This document shows positions 45,099 through 53,025 of a DNA stretch of 64,000 nucleotides, one piece after another. The notes below the pieces were generated by a model. It saw nothing but the letters and a program-made list of their open reading frames with translations, ran no database searches and had not been told where the DNA came from. The first letter of the stretch is position 1; each line of letters starts with the position of its first letter. Both the position numbers and the translations under genes were made by a program. The stretch is taken from contig NZ_JXYH01000002.1 of the NCBI RefSeq assembly GCF_001262635.1, positions 116,907 through 180,906 on the forward strand. The letters run 5' to 3'. Source of the stretch: Aestuariivita boseongensis. Its GTDB lineage: Bacteria > Pseudomonadota > Alphaproteobacteria > Rhodobacterales > Rhodobacteraceae.

Positions 45099-45746
45099 TT
45101 AGCTCAGTCTCTCCAGCGTCCTGCGCACTGACGTAGGGTGCCATTGGCCACCTCTGGCTGTTGTCACTCCACTTGAATTGAGACTATCCGCGATCTGTTG
45201 CAGCGTTTGGCCTGCGTCACGAAGAGGTAACATCAACTTGGCCACCTTCTGAGCATCCCTGTCCGCCTGTTCCCTCACTGCCTTGTGTCGTGCATTCAGT
45301 TCGTCACGTGCTCCACCTAGTTTGACGCCTCGTGCCTTTGCCTCTGCCAGTGCAGCCTTGGTCCTCTTCGAGATGAAGTCCCTCTCCTGTTCAGCAAGTG
45401 CAGCGTAGATATGAAGCTGGAAGGCGTCCGCGTGGGGCATCTGGGCTACCTTGAACGATAGGTTCTTGTCTTCCATCAGCTTGGCAATGAACGAGACCTT
45501 GCGAGAGAGACGATCCAGCTTGGAGACAAGCAATGTGGCTCCCACCCTTTTGCAGTGATCTATAGCCTTTGCTAGCTCTGGTCTGTCGCTGTTTGTTCCT
45601 GACAGTACGTCGGTGTACTCACCTACCACCTCTGCTTCATCTGCGTAGTTCGACAGATACAGACCTATGTCCCGTTGCTGTGCATCTAGGCCCAGTCCAC
45701 TCTTGCCTTGTTCCTTGGTGCTCACTCTCTTGTAGGTCACATACAT
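45099..45746 (-). CDS. Serine recombinase (resolvase/invertase family)
   Basis: 215 aa. Catalytic Ser9 in [10 protein letters not shown], then [13 protein letters not shown] and [25 protein letters not shown], the hallmarks of the N-terminal resolvase domain, and a C-terminal HTH with [22 protein letters not shown]. May invert or resolve DNA within the element, or act in integration of the nested cassette (inference). Confidence 0.92.
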   Translation of the reverse strand: MYVTYKRVSTKEQGKSGLGLDAQQRDIGLYLSNYADEAEVVGEYTDVLSGTNSDRPELAKAIDHCKRVGATLLVSKLDRLSRKVSFIAKLMEDKNLSFKVAQMPHADAFQLHIYAALAEQERDFISKRTKAALAEAKARGVKLGGARDELNARHKAVREQADRDAQKVAKLMLPLRDAGQTLQQIADSLNSSGVTTARGGQWHPTSVRRTLERLS

Positions 45747-45998
45747 GATCTACCTCCATCACCATCTATCTTCATTGAAGATATACACATGGAAACACAA
45801 ACATCAACGTTCGTTAACGTGTAAAATCCCAGCTTTCCCGGGGAAATTTAATGAGACAGAGGAAGAGATGATGGCCTTGGGGGGCACCCCGGGGGGCACG
45901 GGGGGTCTCCTATATTCTGAATGACACCTAAAAATTTTCTCGTAGTTTTTTCCTGACGTGTTATGGTCGTGGATTAGACAGAGAAGAGGAGAAGACTC
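45747..45998. other. Divergent intergenic stretch with three G6 runs
   Basis: Between the resolvase (leftward) and the 87-aa gene (rightward). It holds three runs of six G at 45879-45884, 45891-45896 and 45900-45905, separated by CACCCC and CAC. A similar G-rich patch occurs at about 50152-50180. Possible G-quadruplex or replication or operator element; evidence is only the pattern. Confidence 0.4.
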
Positions 45999-46262
45999 AT
46001 GCCCAAACTTGAAGTACCTTCCAAGCTCTACGGCAAGTATAAGAAGATGATTGAAGAAGAGCAGCAAGTGGAGGCTTTTAGGAAGGCTTTTGAGTCTGCT
46101 GTGGCTGGTATCAAGAGAGATTCGAAGGACTGGAGTGACTTTCAGAAGAAAGTAGCTAACTACCAGCCCGAGGATGATCAGACAGCAAAGAATCTAGGGT
46201 TCAAGGCGAAGAAGGAAGGGAAGTATCTCCTGATTAAGAAGAAGGACTCTACGCCACTTTAA
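45999..46262 (+). CDS. Small charged protein of unknown function
   Basis: 87 aa, very Lys/Glu-rich, with an amphipathic helix (KMIEEEQQVEAFRKAFESAV). GAGAAGAGGAG precedes the ATG by a few bases. No family recognised. It could be a DNA- or RNA-binding accessory protein by charge alone. Confidence 0.55.
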   Translation: MPKLEVPSKLYGKYKKMIEEEQQVEAFRKAFESAVAGIKRDSKDWSDFQKKVANYQPEDDQTAKNLGFKAKKEGKYLLIKKKDSTPL

Positions 46263-46538
46263 GTGTCACAGTTCCCTAAGAGAGAGGAGACGAACCCGGA
46301 AGTTTAAAGGTCGAGGCGGAACTTATGGAATTTCTAAAGGTCAATCATCTATATAGATATCCTTAGATAATGAACCTTTAAAAACTCTTCTCCTTTCTCG
46401 GGAGACTACACGGTACGCTACCGGGTCCACACCCATCGCCCCCACAGGTTTTTCCTCTTACTCAGGTACATATTCTCCTTTCCTTTTTGTCTCTTCTCTC
46501 AACTAAGAAGAAACCACCCCGACGCTCCGGGTCTACCT
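46263..46538. other. Intergenic region with inverted repeats
   Basis: 276 bases between convergent genes. TAAAGGT (46335-46341) and ACCTTTA (46374-46380) form an inverted repeat flanking the perfect palindrome ATCTATATAGAT (46347-46358). This may be a terminator, an operator or part of a replication origin of the element. The remaining part is pyrimidine-rich without a gene. Confidence 0.35.
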
Positions 46539-48203
46539 TTAGACACGCACGAAGCCCGCAGGCTTGCCGTATCTACCTGCCGTACCTTCTTCAAACGTCC
46601 AACCCAAAGAGACGAAGATGTCACCTGCCTCGGTGATCTGTTTCTTCCGTTGTGCCCCCTTGATGATGATGTCAGCGTCTTTCAGGCAAACAGACGTCAC
46701 CACGTTCTGATCATCAGGCACTGTGGGCAGGTAGATCATCAACTTCTCAACAGTTGATTGACGCTTACCACGCACGTTGTTGATCTTTGGCTCCTGCCCC
46801 TCCGGGTAGATCAACACAGCACCGGGAAACAACTCAGGGACCAATCTCGCAAACCGATCCTTGTCGATCATGCAAGTGACCTCCATAGCATTGGCCACCC
46901 CTTTGTCATTCACATAGCGACAGGTTCCCCGTGACACCATCTGCTTGAGATGAACCGAGTAGTTATTGTCTCTGACTTTGGCGTAAGTGGAGCTTTGTGT
47001 ATTGCTGACAGGCTTCAAGTTGTCCTCGGTGACCTTCTCCACCCCTCTATGCGCCAAATAGTTTGCACGATGGACATGAGCGGGCTTGTGAAACTCACTA
47101 ATCAGGAAAACACGGTTGCAGTCCCTGTATTCATTTGAACCAACATCACAGCCGTAGTGGGTGACATGAGCCTCCTCGAACATGTGCTGGATGTCCGATT
47201 CAAAGTCCTTTGGCGAAATGATCAACGTGTGTTCATCAGCCCATTGGACCATTTGACGGATATGCTCAAAGAAGACCTCACGCTGATCTCTGTTCGACAA
47301 GATATTACGATGAAACGTGCTCACACCCTCCGGCCAAGGATGCCAATTGAACACCACGTTGCTGTAATCAACCTGTGGTCCATCCTTCCCAATGTCGTAA
47401 TCGACACCGAACTGCCAACCTTCAAACTGAGCGGTAGCACTGAAGATGATTGTCCGGTCTTGGAACGGGAGATCAAAATCAAAGCAGGTCCACGAGCATG
47501 TCTTGGTTTTCGTCTGAAAGGCTCGACCCTCCTTGATACCTTGAGCCAGCTTTTGCAGATGTCGTCCCGCTTCGGTGACAGGGGAGACAGCCAACAGTTT
47601 GTCCACCCACTCAGGCACCACAACGGGCCGCAAGCCTTGTTCTTCCTGTATTTCAGCCCAATCTGACGCCATGCGGAACAGATCACCAAGTGGACCGCTC
47701 TTAGCCTCGTCATCTCTGGCCTTCGTGAAGTGGTAAGGCTCGAATGTGTCGCTACTGGCAGGCTGTGGGTATTCATCTACGAACACCAAGTCTCTTCGTC
47801 CTACCCACTCCTCGGCTTGCCTTCCTGCGTTATGTGTCAGGATCAGACACTTTCTCTTGGATGCCTCATGCTTGCTGAACTTGGCAGACGGAGTGAACGC
47901 AGGCACTTGAGTGTTTTCAGGGTCATGCCACTGGGTCCAAACGGCTGAAGCACCGGGTTCGATCTTCTCCATCTCCTGAAACATGATGTCCGCATCCCTG
48001 CGGGTAGGCACCATGATCAGAACAGGCATGTCCTGCCAATAGGTATCCCAGAGGCGTTTGATCGTTTTGCGAAACCCTGTCGTTTTGCCCAGACCAGTTT
48101 CAGCCGTGAAGAACCGCAAGCTGCCCTTGTTCCAATACAAGCCATCGGGACACGCCCCAACGGCCTCCCAGACAGCTTCATGGGTTTGCTCAACTACGCT
48201 CAT
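46539..48203 (-). CDS. P-loop NTPase, helicase-like
   Basis: 554 aa. Walker A FTAETGLGKTTGF (about 32-44), LIMVPTRRDA (motif Ia-like) and Walker B DLVFVDEYP (about 135-143), as in SF2-type helicases. Later motifs are not clear to me. It is the terminal gene of a leftward operon and starts within the stop of the 63-aa gene. In an element without structural genes this could be a replication helicase (inference). Confidence 0.65.
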   Translation of the reverse strand: MSVVEQTHEAVWEAVGACPDGLYWNKGSLRFFTAETGLGKTTGFRKTIKRLWDTYWQDMPVLIMVPTRRDADIMFQEMEKIEPGASAVWTQWHDPENTQVPAFTPSAKFSKHEASKRKCLILTHNAGRQAEEWVGRRDLVFVDEYPQPASSDTFEPYHFTKARDDEAKSGPLGDLFRMASDWAEIQEEQGLRPVVVPEWVDKLLAVSPVTEAGRHLQKLAQGIKEGRAFQTKTKTCSWTCFDFDLPFQDRTIIFSATAQFEGWQFGVDYDIGKDGPQVDYSNVVFNWHPWPEGVSTFHRNILSNRDQREVFFEHIRQMVQWADEHTLIISPKDFESDIQHMFEEAHVTHYGCDVGSNEYRDCNRVFLISEFHKPAHVHRANYLAHRGVEKVTEDNLKPVSNTQSSTYAKVRDNNYSVHLKQMVSRGTCRYVNDKGVANAMEVTCMIDKDRFARLVPELFPGAVLIYPEGQEPKINNVRGKRQSTVEKLMIYLPTVPDDQNVVTSVCLKDADIIIKGAQRKKQITEAGDIFVSLGWTFEEGTAGRYGKPAGFVRV

Positions 48204-48391
48204 TCCCAGACACCCCGCTCTTTGCGAAGCTCGGCTAGGCAGTTGTATCCGTAGCGGAACTGCATACCGCGATCATTGGTGTGGCGTGGTTCTTTCCCAC
48301 ACTTGGCGCACATAAGCATGTTGTGAAACAGGTGTTCATTGTCCGCATCAGGCGTAAACGTCTCTTCAAATTCTTTCTTGGTGAACTTCAT
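48200..48391 (-). CDS. Small zinc-ribbon-like protein
   Basis: 63 aa. MCAKCGKEPRHT and YNCLAELRKERG supply three Cys that could bind a metal. Overlaps its neighbours by ATGA at both ends (start with the 124-aa gene's stop, stop with the helicase start), strong evidence that it is a real operon gene. Function unknown. Confidence 0.65.
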   Translation of the reverse strand: MKFTKKEFEETFTPDADNEHLFHNMLMCAKCGKEPRHTNDRGMQFRYGYNCLAELRKERGVWE

Positions 48392-48762
48392 TTGATTTCT
48401 CTCTCCTCAAAGGGGTCTGTGGGGGGCCTGTATGGCTCTCTCTGTTGGTTATCGTCTGGGATGATCCGAGGCCGCTGTGCGGGTCTCTGGGGCTTCCTAA
48501 GTCTGCCTTGCGATAGGTTTCTGCTCAGCAGGTTCCGACACAGTCCTTGATTGGGATTATCAGGCTTCTTTTGAGAGATGGTCCGCTCCGGATACTGGAA
48601 GGCTGGGTATCGTGGTTTGTATGGACCTAGTTGCGTGTCTCTCAGGCATGAATGACAAAGGCTGTAGAAGGTGCGTTGGGCGTGATGTACGGGATTGGTG
48701 CTACATCGCAGGCAGTTGGCATTATCTCTCCGACTATGCGGAATCGGTGTATATCTGGGCAT
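48388..48762 (-). CDS. Proline/arginine-rich protein with Cys pairs
   Basis: 124 aa from ATG 48762 (MPRYTPIPHSRRDN). Two Cys pairs, NCLRC and CHSC, about 18 residues apart, could form a zinc finger; the rest is Pro/Arg-rich and probably disordered. The stop overlaps the next start by 4 bases. A GTG start at 48801 is an alternative. Composition is unusual but operon packing supports it. Confidence 0.5.
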   Translation of the reverse strand: MPRYTPIPHSRRDNANCLRCSTNPVHHAQRTFYSLCHSCLRDTQLGPYKPRYPAFQYPERTISQKKPDNPNQGLCRNLLSRNLSQGRLRKPQRPAQRPRIIPDDNQQREPYRPPTDPFEEREIK

Positions 48763-48847
48763 CAGGTCTCCTTGATTGGGGAAAAAGGACCACCCAAGCA
48801 CAGGAAGCTCAGGTGGCCAGTTGGGAGAAACTAGGAGGGTTAGTTAG

Positions 48848-49477
48848 TCAGGATTGCTCGAAAGCTTTGGCTTCGACGTACTTACTGATTGCCTGCCGGG
48901 CATCAGCAGCCGTGGTGTAGTAACCCATCAACTCCACAGGTAACCTGCCGTCGTCATAGAAGCGCAGGTGAGGCTCATTGGCTTTACGAATAGCAACCAG
49001 AGGCTCAGGGAAGTCCGGGTGGGTGAAGGTCACTGACAGGTCATGCGACATGGCAGATGTGCGGTAATACTTCTCGACGTACTGGATACCATCTACTTCA
49101 CCCTGATTAACTTGGGTCGGCTTCTCTGCAGTCTTGATAACGTCCACAGCTTTTGGCTCATCACGTGCAGGGGCAGCCTTGGGTGAACCTATCTTCTCTG
49201 GGTGTAGATGAAGCCCAGCATGTCGCAGCAAGGTGGTCAGCGTAGTGTAGCTTCCGTCAGACACAGCGGAAGGCAAAGCCCACTCTGCGGAGAAGTAGAA
49301 CAAACCAGAGAGCTTGCTTTTCCGTACTTGGACAGGCGACGGGTACTTGCTGGACTTGATCACAGCATAGAGGTCGTCAGTGGCGTGAACGTCAGACACG
49401 TATTCAAATGTCCAGTCCTCGCCAAGCTCCATGACCTGTACGGGTTTCTCCGGTGCGCGATGCTTAGGACGCAGCAT
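48848..49477 (-). CDS. Unknown protein
   Basis: 209 aa, no TM segments. Two similar beta-rich regions: VSDVHATDDLYAVIKSSKYPSPVQVRKSK near the N-terminus and HDLSVTFTHPDFPEPLVAIRKANE near the C-terminus, suggesting an internal duplication of a small fold around a Lys/Pro-rich linker. Start overlaps the stop of the next gene upstream (49464). No family recognised. Confidence 0.6.
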   Translation of the reverse strand: MLRPKHRAPEKPVQVMELGEDWTFEYVSDVHATDDLYAVIKSSKYPSPVQVRKSKLSGLFYFSAEWALPSAVSDGSYTTLTTLLRHAGLHLHPEKIGSPKAAPARDEPKAVDVIKTAEKPTQVNQGEVDGIQYVEKYYRTSAMSHDLSVTFTHPDFPEPLVAIRKANEPHLRFYDDGRLPVELMGYYTTAADARQAISKYVEAKAFEQS

Positions 49478-49832
49478 GGGTCACCTCCACAATCTTCGAT
49501 AGTTCCGACATCGTTCTCTGGGTAGGCACGTAGACGGGCAGAAGCTCATCCACCACGTCCACTTCCTTGATGACGCCATAGGCCAGAAGCTTGACCATCG
49601 TATCTTTCATCCAACTATCGAATGTCGTGATGTTCAGCCTTCGGCAGACGAAGGGCTTCAGACGGCTCAGCGCATAGGCCAAAGCTAGATGACGCTCACT
49701 CATGGACGTAGACTTACGGGTGGGCAGTGCCCCGACCTTGTACAGCCAGACAAGAAACACCTCGGTTTCCTCTGTGGCCTCGTCGTACTGGTCCATCAGG
49801 TCGCGGAGATCAGGAAGAGAACTCTTAGTCAT
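49464..49832 (-). CDS. Unknown alpha-helical protein
   Basis: 122 aa: a helical protein without a recognised domain, containing SERHLALAYALSRLKPFVCRR and an acidic N-terminus. Overlaps both neighbours (start in the stop of the 74-aa gene, stop in the start of the 209-aa gene), so it belongs to the leftward operon. Confidence 0.6.
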   Translation of the reverse strand: MTKSSLPDLRDLMDQYDEATEETEVFLVWLYKVGALPTRKSTSMSERHLALAYALSRLKPFVCRRLNITTFDSWMKDTMVKLLAYGVIKEVDVVDELLPVYVPTQRTMSELSKIVEVTHAAS

Positions 49833-50049
49833 TCGCCTTCTCCTTGGTCAAAAGGGCATGAAGACGTTGAAGATCTTCTAGAGATAACTCATCAGACGCA
49901 GCAGACGCAGGCTGGCCGTAGAACTTGTCACCAAGATCAACTCGGTCCTTCAGCATCTCGTTCTGGACTTTGGTGGAGTAATATTGGCGTGGTGCCTTAC
50001 GTCTCATGTCTTGATATTCCGACATGGTTTTGGGTTTTCGATCAGTCAT
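49825..50049 (-). CDS. Unknown small protein
   Basis: 74 aa, basic N-terminal half (MTDRKPKTMSEYQDMRRKAP) and acidic C-terminal helix. GGAAAACT before the start gives a plausible ribosome-binding site. First gene of the tightly packed operon 50049 to 46539. Confidence 0.6.
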   Translation of the reverse strand: MTDRKPKTMSEYQDMRRKAPRQYYSTKVQNEMLKDRVDLGDKFYGQPASAASDELSLEDLQRLHALLTKEKAND

Positions 50050-50189
50050 AGTTTTCCTTTCTCTGTTGACTGTTTGGAACAGGGTATACCCCCCGTGATT
50101 TCGCTAAATCTGAGCAATAAAAATAAGGGCTCTCAGCGCACGTTTGGCCGGGGTCAGGTAGGGGGGTACCGGGGGCGGCCAAAATGAGC
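50050..50189. promoter_or_regulatory. Promoter region of the leftward operon, with G-rich hairpin
   Basis: TTTGGCCG (about 50141) and CGGCCAAA (about 50177) form an inverted repeat around a run of G (GGTAGGGGGGTACCGGGGG). It follows the stop of the gene at 50190, so it may be its terminator, and lies upstream of the next operon. Similar G runs occur at 45879-45905. Confidence 0.4.
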
Positions 50190-50576
50190 TTATCTAGCTG
50201 CTTTGACAGCTTTCGAATAAGCCTTCTGTTCGGCTACCTCGTCGTCATTCCAAGGCACCCAGCTATCCGCTATAATCTTCTTCAGCTTGTCGAAATCTTT
50301 CCCGGTCAGCGTACCAGCTTCAGCCTTTGCCTTTGCCTCTTGGACCAGAGAAGAGAAGACAGGATCGTAGCTAGGATTATCCAGCCACCAATCGCCGAAC
50401 TCCTGCAGGCTGACCACCTTTGATGTCTTCCGAACGACGAAAGATGGATCAGGGTCATAGCCCAAGGTCTTGTTGCGATAGGCGATAGCTGCATCAAGGT
50501 CAGAGAAGGGAACTGTCTTCCCCTCTAGACGAACTTGGTACTTGGAATAGTGACGACGGATATACTTATGGCGCAT
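50190..50576 (-). CDS. Small basic protein with AP2-like N-terminal segment
   Basis: 128 aa from ATG 50576 (MRHKYIRRHYSKYQVRLEGK); an upstream ATG at 50621 adds 15 residues of uncertain value. The segment KYQVRLEGKTVPFSDLDAAIAYRNKTLG looks like the three-strand AP2/arm-type DNA-binding fold found in some phage integrases and homing endonucleases. Could be a regulator or excision factor of the element (inference). Confidence 0.55.
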   Translation of the reverse strand: MRHKYIRRHYSKYQVRLEGKTVPFSDLDAAIAYRNKTLGYDPDPSFVVRKTSKVVSLQEFGDWWLDNPSYDPVFSSLVQEAKAKAEAGTLTGKDFDKLKKIIADSWVPWNDDEVAEQKAYSKAVKAAR

Positions 50577-50956
50577 TAGTGGCCCACCTCTCAGCAAATG
50601 TTTCTGAAAGGGGAAATCCACCGCCCCGATTGTGACACGCGTATCAGGCTAACCTGCCCATGCCACGGAAAGTCATGTTCCAAACGGAACAAGAGGACGC
50701 ATCTCTGTCCTATAGTGATATTCTAACATGTTTTGGGAGGTTGTCAAGAAAAAAATGAGGGCTTTATGGAAAATTCTTTCTAAGCTATTGTTTTTGTTAT
50801 AAACTTTTTTGTTGACAGATTTGCCAAAGTACTGCAGACACACCCCAAGGTTGCATATTTTTGCAGACAAAAGACTGAATTCAGGTGTCTACCTTGTGTC
50901 TATCTTTTGAAATGAGAGAAGTGTAAGTGGTTGATTTATATAGGGGTCACAGGTTC
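50577..50956. promoter_or_regulatory. AT-rich right end of the element
   Basis: No gene seen. TGTTCC-AAAC-GGAACA at 50676-50691 is a perfect palindrome 100 bases upstream of the leftward gene start, a plausible operator. GTCTACC (50887-50893) and GTCTATC (50898-50904) match the repeated motifs beside the integrase and fit arm sites at this end. The stretch 50730-50830 is strongly AT-rich. Confidence 0.45.
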
Positions 50957-50998
50957 TTTTGAATCCCCTGCGTCTACCATTCCGCCACTTGGGCCCGT
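50957..50998. repeat. attR, 42-base direct repeat (tRNA-Leu 5' half)
   Basis: Identical to 35485-35526. It is a tRNA fragment ending at the anticodon loop, not a functional tRNA. It marks the right end of the element. Confidence 0.93.
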
Positions 50999-51167
50999 GA
51001 AGGGTATGGGCGTTATTGCAGGACGCGTGGCGGGCGGCAAGAGAGATTTCGCGTGTGCGCAGCAGGCGCGGTCACAATTCTGACGAAAGCGTGAACGGCC
51101 GCTGTGATCCAAAAGATGACCCCTGCGTAAACCTTTACGTTGTAACCAAACAAGGGGGAGCCAAACC

Positions 51168-51650
51168 ATGCTTCGTAAAACACTTCTGTCCGTCACCGCC
51201 GCAGCCGCTTTTGCCCTGCCGACCGTGTCGAACGCCTCGTCTGCTGACATTGTCGACACAGCCGTGTCCGCAGGCAGCTTCAACACTCTGGTCGCTGCCG
51301 TGCAAGCTGCCGGTCTGGTCGACACGCTGAAAGGCGATGGCCCGTTCACCGTTTTCGCTCCGACAGATGAAGCATTCGCAGCGCTGCCCGCCGGCACCGT
51401 TGAAAACCTGCTGAAGCCCGAAAACCGCGATCAGCTGGTGGCCATTCTGACCTACCACGTTGTGCCGGGCAAAGTGATGTCGTCCGATCTGCAGGGCACG
51501 CAGACCTCCGCTCCGACTGTCAACGGCGACACCGTGGACATCAACGCCTTTGGCGACGTGCTGGTTGACGGCGCGCAAGTGGTTCAAGCGGATATCGAGA
51601 CGTCGAATGGCGTGATCCACGTCATCGACGAAGTGATCCTGCCGAACTAA
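51168..51650 (+). CDS. Fasciclin (FAS1) domain protein
   Basis: 160 aa with a signal peptide ([20 protein letters not shown], cleavage near SNASSA). FAS1 motifs: [26 protein letters not shown] and [13 protein letters not shown]. Exported, probably an adhesion or surface protein. First gene beyond the element on its right; preceded by AGGGGGAG. Followed by a good terminator. Confidence 0.93.
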   Translation: MLRKTLLSVTAAAAFALPTVSNASSADIVDTAVSAGSFNTLVAAVQAAGLVDTLKGDGPFTVFAPTDEAFAALPAGTVENLLKPENRDQLVAILTYHVVPGKVMSSDLQGTQTSAPTVNGDTVDINAFGDVLVDGAQVVQADIETSNGVIHVIDEVILPN

Positions 51651-51671
51651 TCGGGACACTGTTGCTTGCGT

Positions 51672-51707
51672 GGGTCGGACCTTTTCACCGGGGTCCGGCC
51701 CTTTTTT
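51672..51707 (+). terminator. Rho-independent terminator of the fasciclin gene
   Basis: GGGTCGGACC (51672-51681) pairs with GGTCCGGCCC (51692-51701), one G-U pair, followed by T6. Confidence 0.8.
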
Positions 51708-51709
51708 GT

Positions 51710-52810
51710 TTAAAACAACGACAGCTGATCGCCCGGTCTGGGCGGAACCGCGAACAGATCACAGCGCATGGGCGTGGAAGTGATCGCCAAACCCAGTTTG
51801 CGCGCATAGACCTTGAAGCGCTGGCCGATCAGTTCGGCGTAAACCCCCTCCCCCCGCATCCGGTGGCCCCAGCGCGGGTCATAGTCCTTGCCGCCATGCA
51901 TTTCGCGCAGGCGGGCCATGATCTTTTCGGCCCGGTCCGGGTAATGTTCCGCCAGCCAGCTTTGCCAGATCTCCGAGACTTCACGCGGCAGGCGCAGCAT
52001 GATCCAGCTGGCAGATGTCGCCCCGGCCTCGGCTCCGGCGCGCAGCAGATGTTCGATCTCCGGATCAGTGAGGCCAGGCACGATGGGCGAGGTCATCACG
52101 CGCACAGGGATCCCGGCAGAGGACAGCGCCCGGATTACCGCAAGACGGCGCTTTGGGCCGGGCACGCGCGGCTCCATCCGGCGCGACAGGTCGGCATCCA
52201 GCGTGGTCAGCGAGATCCCCACCCGCGCCAGCCCCCGCTTGGCCATGGGCGCCAGAATGTCGATATCGCGCTCGATCAGCGCGCCCTTGGTGACGATGGC
52301 AACCGGATGGTTGAAATCGGACAGCACCTGCAGGCAGGCGCGCGTGATCTGATGCTCTTTCTCACAGGGCTGATAGGGGTCGGTATTGGTGCCGATTGCG
52401 ATGGGGGCCACCCGGTAGGACTTTGCCGCCAGTTCCCGCGCCAGCACATCGGGCGCCTGCGGCCGCGCCACCAGCCGGGTTTCGAAATCCAGCCCCGGCG
52501 ACAGCCCCAGATAGGCATGGCTGGGCCGGGCAAAGCAGTAAATGCAGCCATGTTCGCACCCGCGATAGGGGTTGATCGACCGATCAAAGGGCAGATCGGG
52601 CGAGCGGTTATAGGTGATGATGCTGCGTGGCCTTTCAATCGACACCTGGGTTTTGAAACCGGGTCTGTCTTCGGGAATGTCCCATCCGTCGCCTTCTTCC
52701 AACCGCGCCAGATCGAACCGGCTTGAGGCATTCTGCACCGCCCCCCGCCCGGCGCGGCGCGCAGGATCAATGGGGCGATTTTCGCCATCTGGCAGGGTGG
52801 GATCGTGCAT
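51710..52810 (-). CDS. Radical SAM protein, PA0069 type
   Basis: 366 aa from ATG 52810 (MHDPTLPDGENRP). The [4Fe-4S]-AdoMet site is GCEHGCIYCFARP (C-x3-C-x2-C), followed by IGTNTDPYQPCEKEH and TSPIVPGLTD, typical of the spore-photoproduct-lyase-like PA0069 family. Function is unknown; the family is thought to act on nucleic acids or other substrates. An upstream in-frame start at 52870 is less likely. Confidence 0.88.
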   Translation of the reverse strand: MHDPTLPDGENRPIDPARRAGRGAVQNASSRFDLARLEEGDGWDIPEDRPGFKTQVSIERPRSIITYNRSPDLPFDRSINPYRGCEHGCIYCFARPSHAYLGLSPGLDFETRLVARPQAPDVLARELAAKSYRVAPIAIGTNTDPYQPCEKEHQITRACLQVLSDFNHPVAIVTKGALIERDIDILAPMAKRGLARVGISLTTLDADLSRRMEPRVPGPKRRLAVIRALSSAGIPVRVMTSPIVPGLTDPEIEHLLRAGAEAGATSASWIMLRLPREVSEIWQSWLAEHYPDRAEKIMARLREMHGGKDYDPRWGHRMRGEGVYAELIGQRFKVYARKLGLAITSTPMRCDLFAVPPRPGDQLSLF

Positions 52811-52916
52811 GAGTCCCGGAATAGAACAAAAGAAGAACCCTTGCAATAAACCCATAATTCTCATGCGCAATCTTCATTACCATTTCCGCCCAAACCGCGC
52901 TAATGGTCGGTTGCAG

Positions 52917-52940
52917 TGTCGGCGACGTCGCAATTGTCGC
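52917..52940. promoter_or_regulatory. Candidate operator upstream of the corrinoid protein gene
   Basis: GCGAC-GTCGC (52922-52931) followed by TGTCGC (52935-52940): half-sites like those in the palindromes at 22263 and 22410, about 85 bases before the gene start. Spacing differs, so the match is partial. Confidence 0.3.
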
Positions 52941-53025
52941 AGTCTGGAATCACCCTTCAGTCCAGAAGGGCCACAGCGAATGGGCCGATCCAGACAGTCG
53001 GCACGTGTATTGAAGGAACGCGCTT

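Larger units (their letters stand above)
35485..50998. mobile_element. Integrative element at tRNA-Leu carrying a type IV-like CRISPR-Cas cassette
   Basis: Bounded by the 42-base direct repeats 35485-35526 and 50957-50998. G+C is visibly lower than in both flanks, and codon use and gene density differ. Contains a tyrosine integrase at the tRNA end, a CRISPR-Cas cassette, a serine recombinase and a leftward operon of unknown genes around a P-loop NTPase. I see no capsid, tail, portal, terminase or conjugation gene, so it looks like a satellite-like or non-conjugative island rather than a prophage. Confidence 0.92.

Noticed and set aside
48612..48920. Rightward open frames opposite the leftward operon
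   Set aside because: They overlap leftward genes connected by ATGA junctions and lack ribosome-binding sites.
35641..50956. Complete prophage
   Set aside because: No terminase, portal, capsid, tail, lysis or holin genes were seen.
50957..50998. Second tRNA-Leu
   Set aside because: Only the 5' half up to the anticodon loop is present; it is attR, not a tRNA gene.
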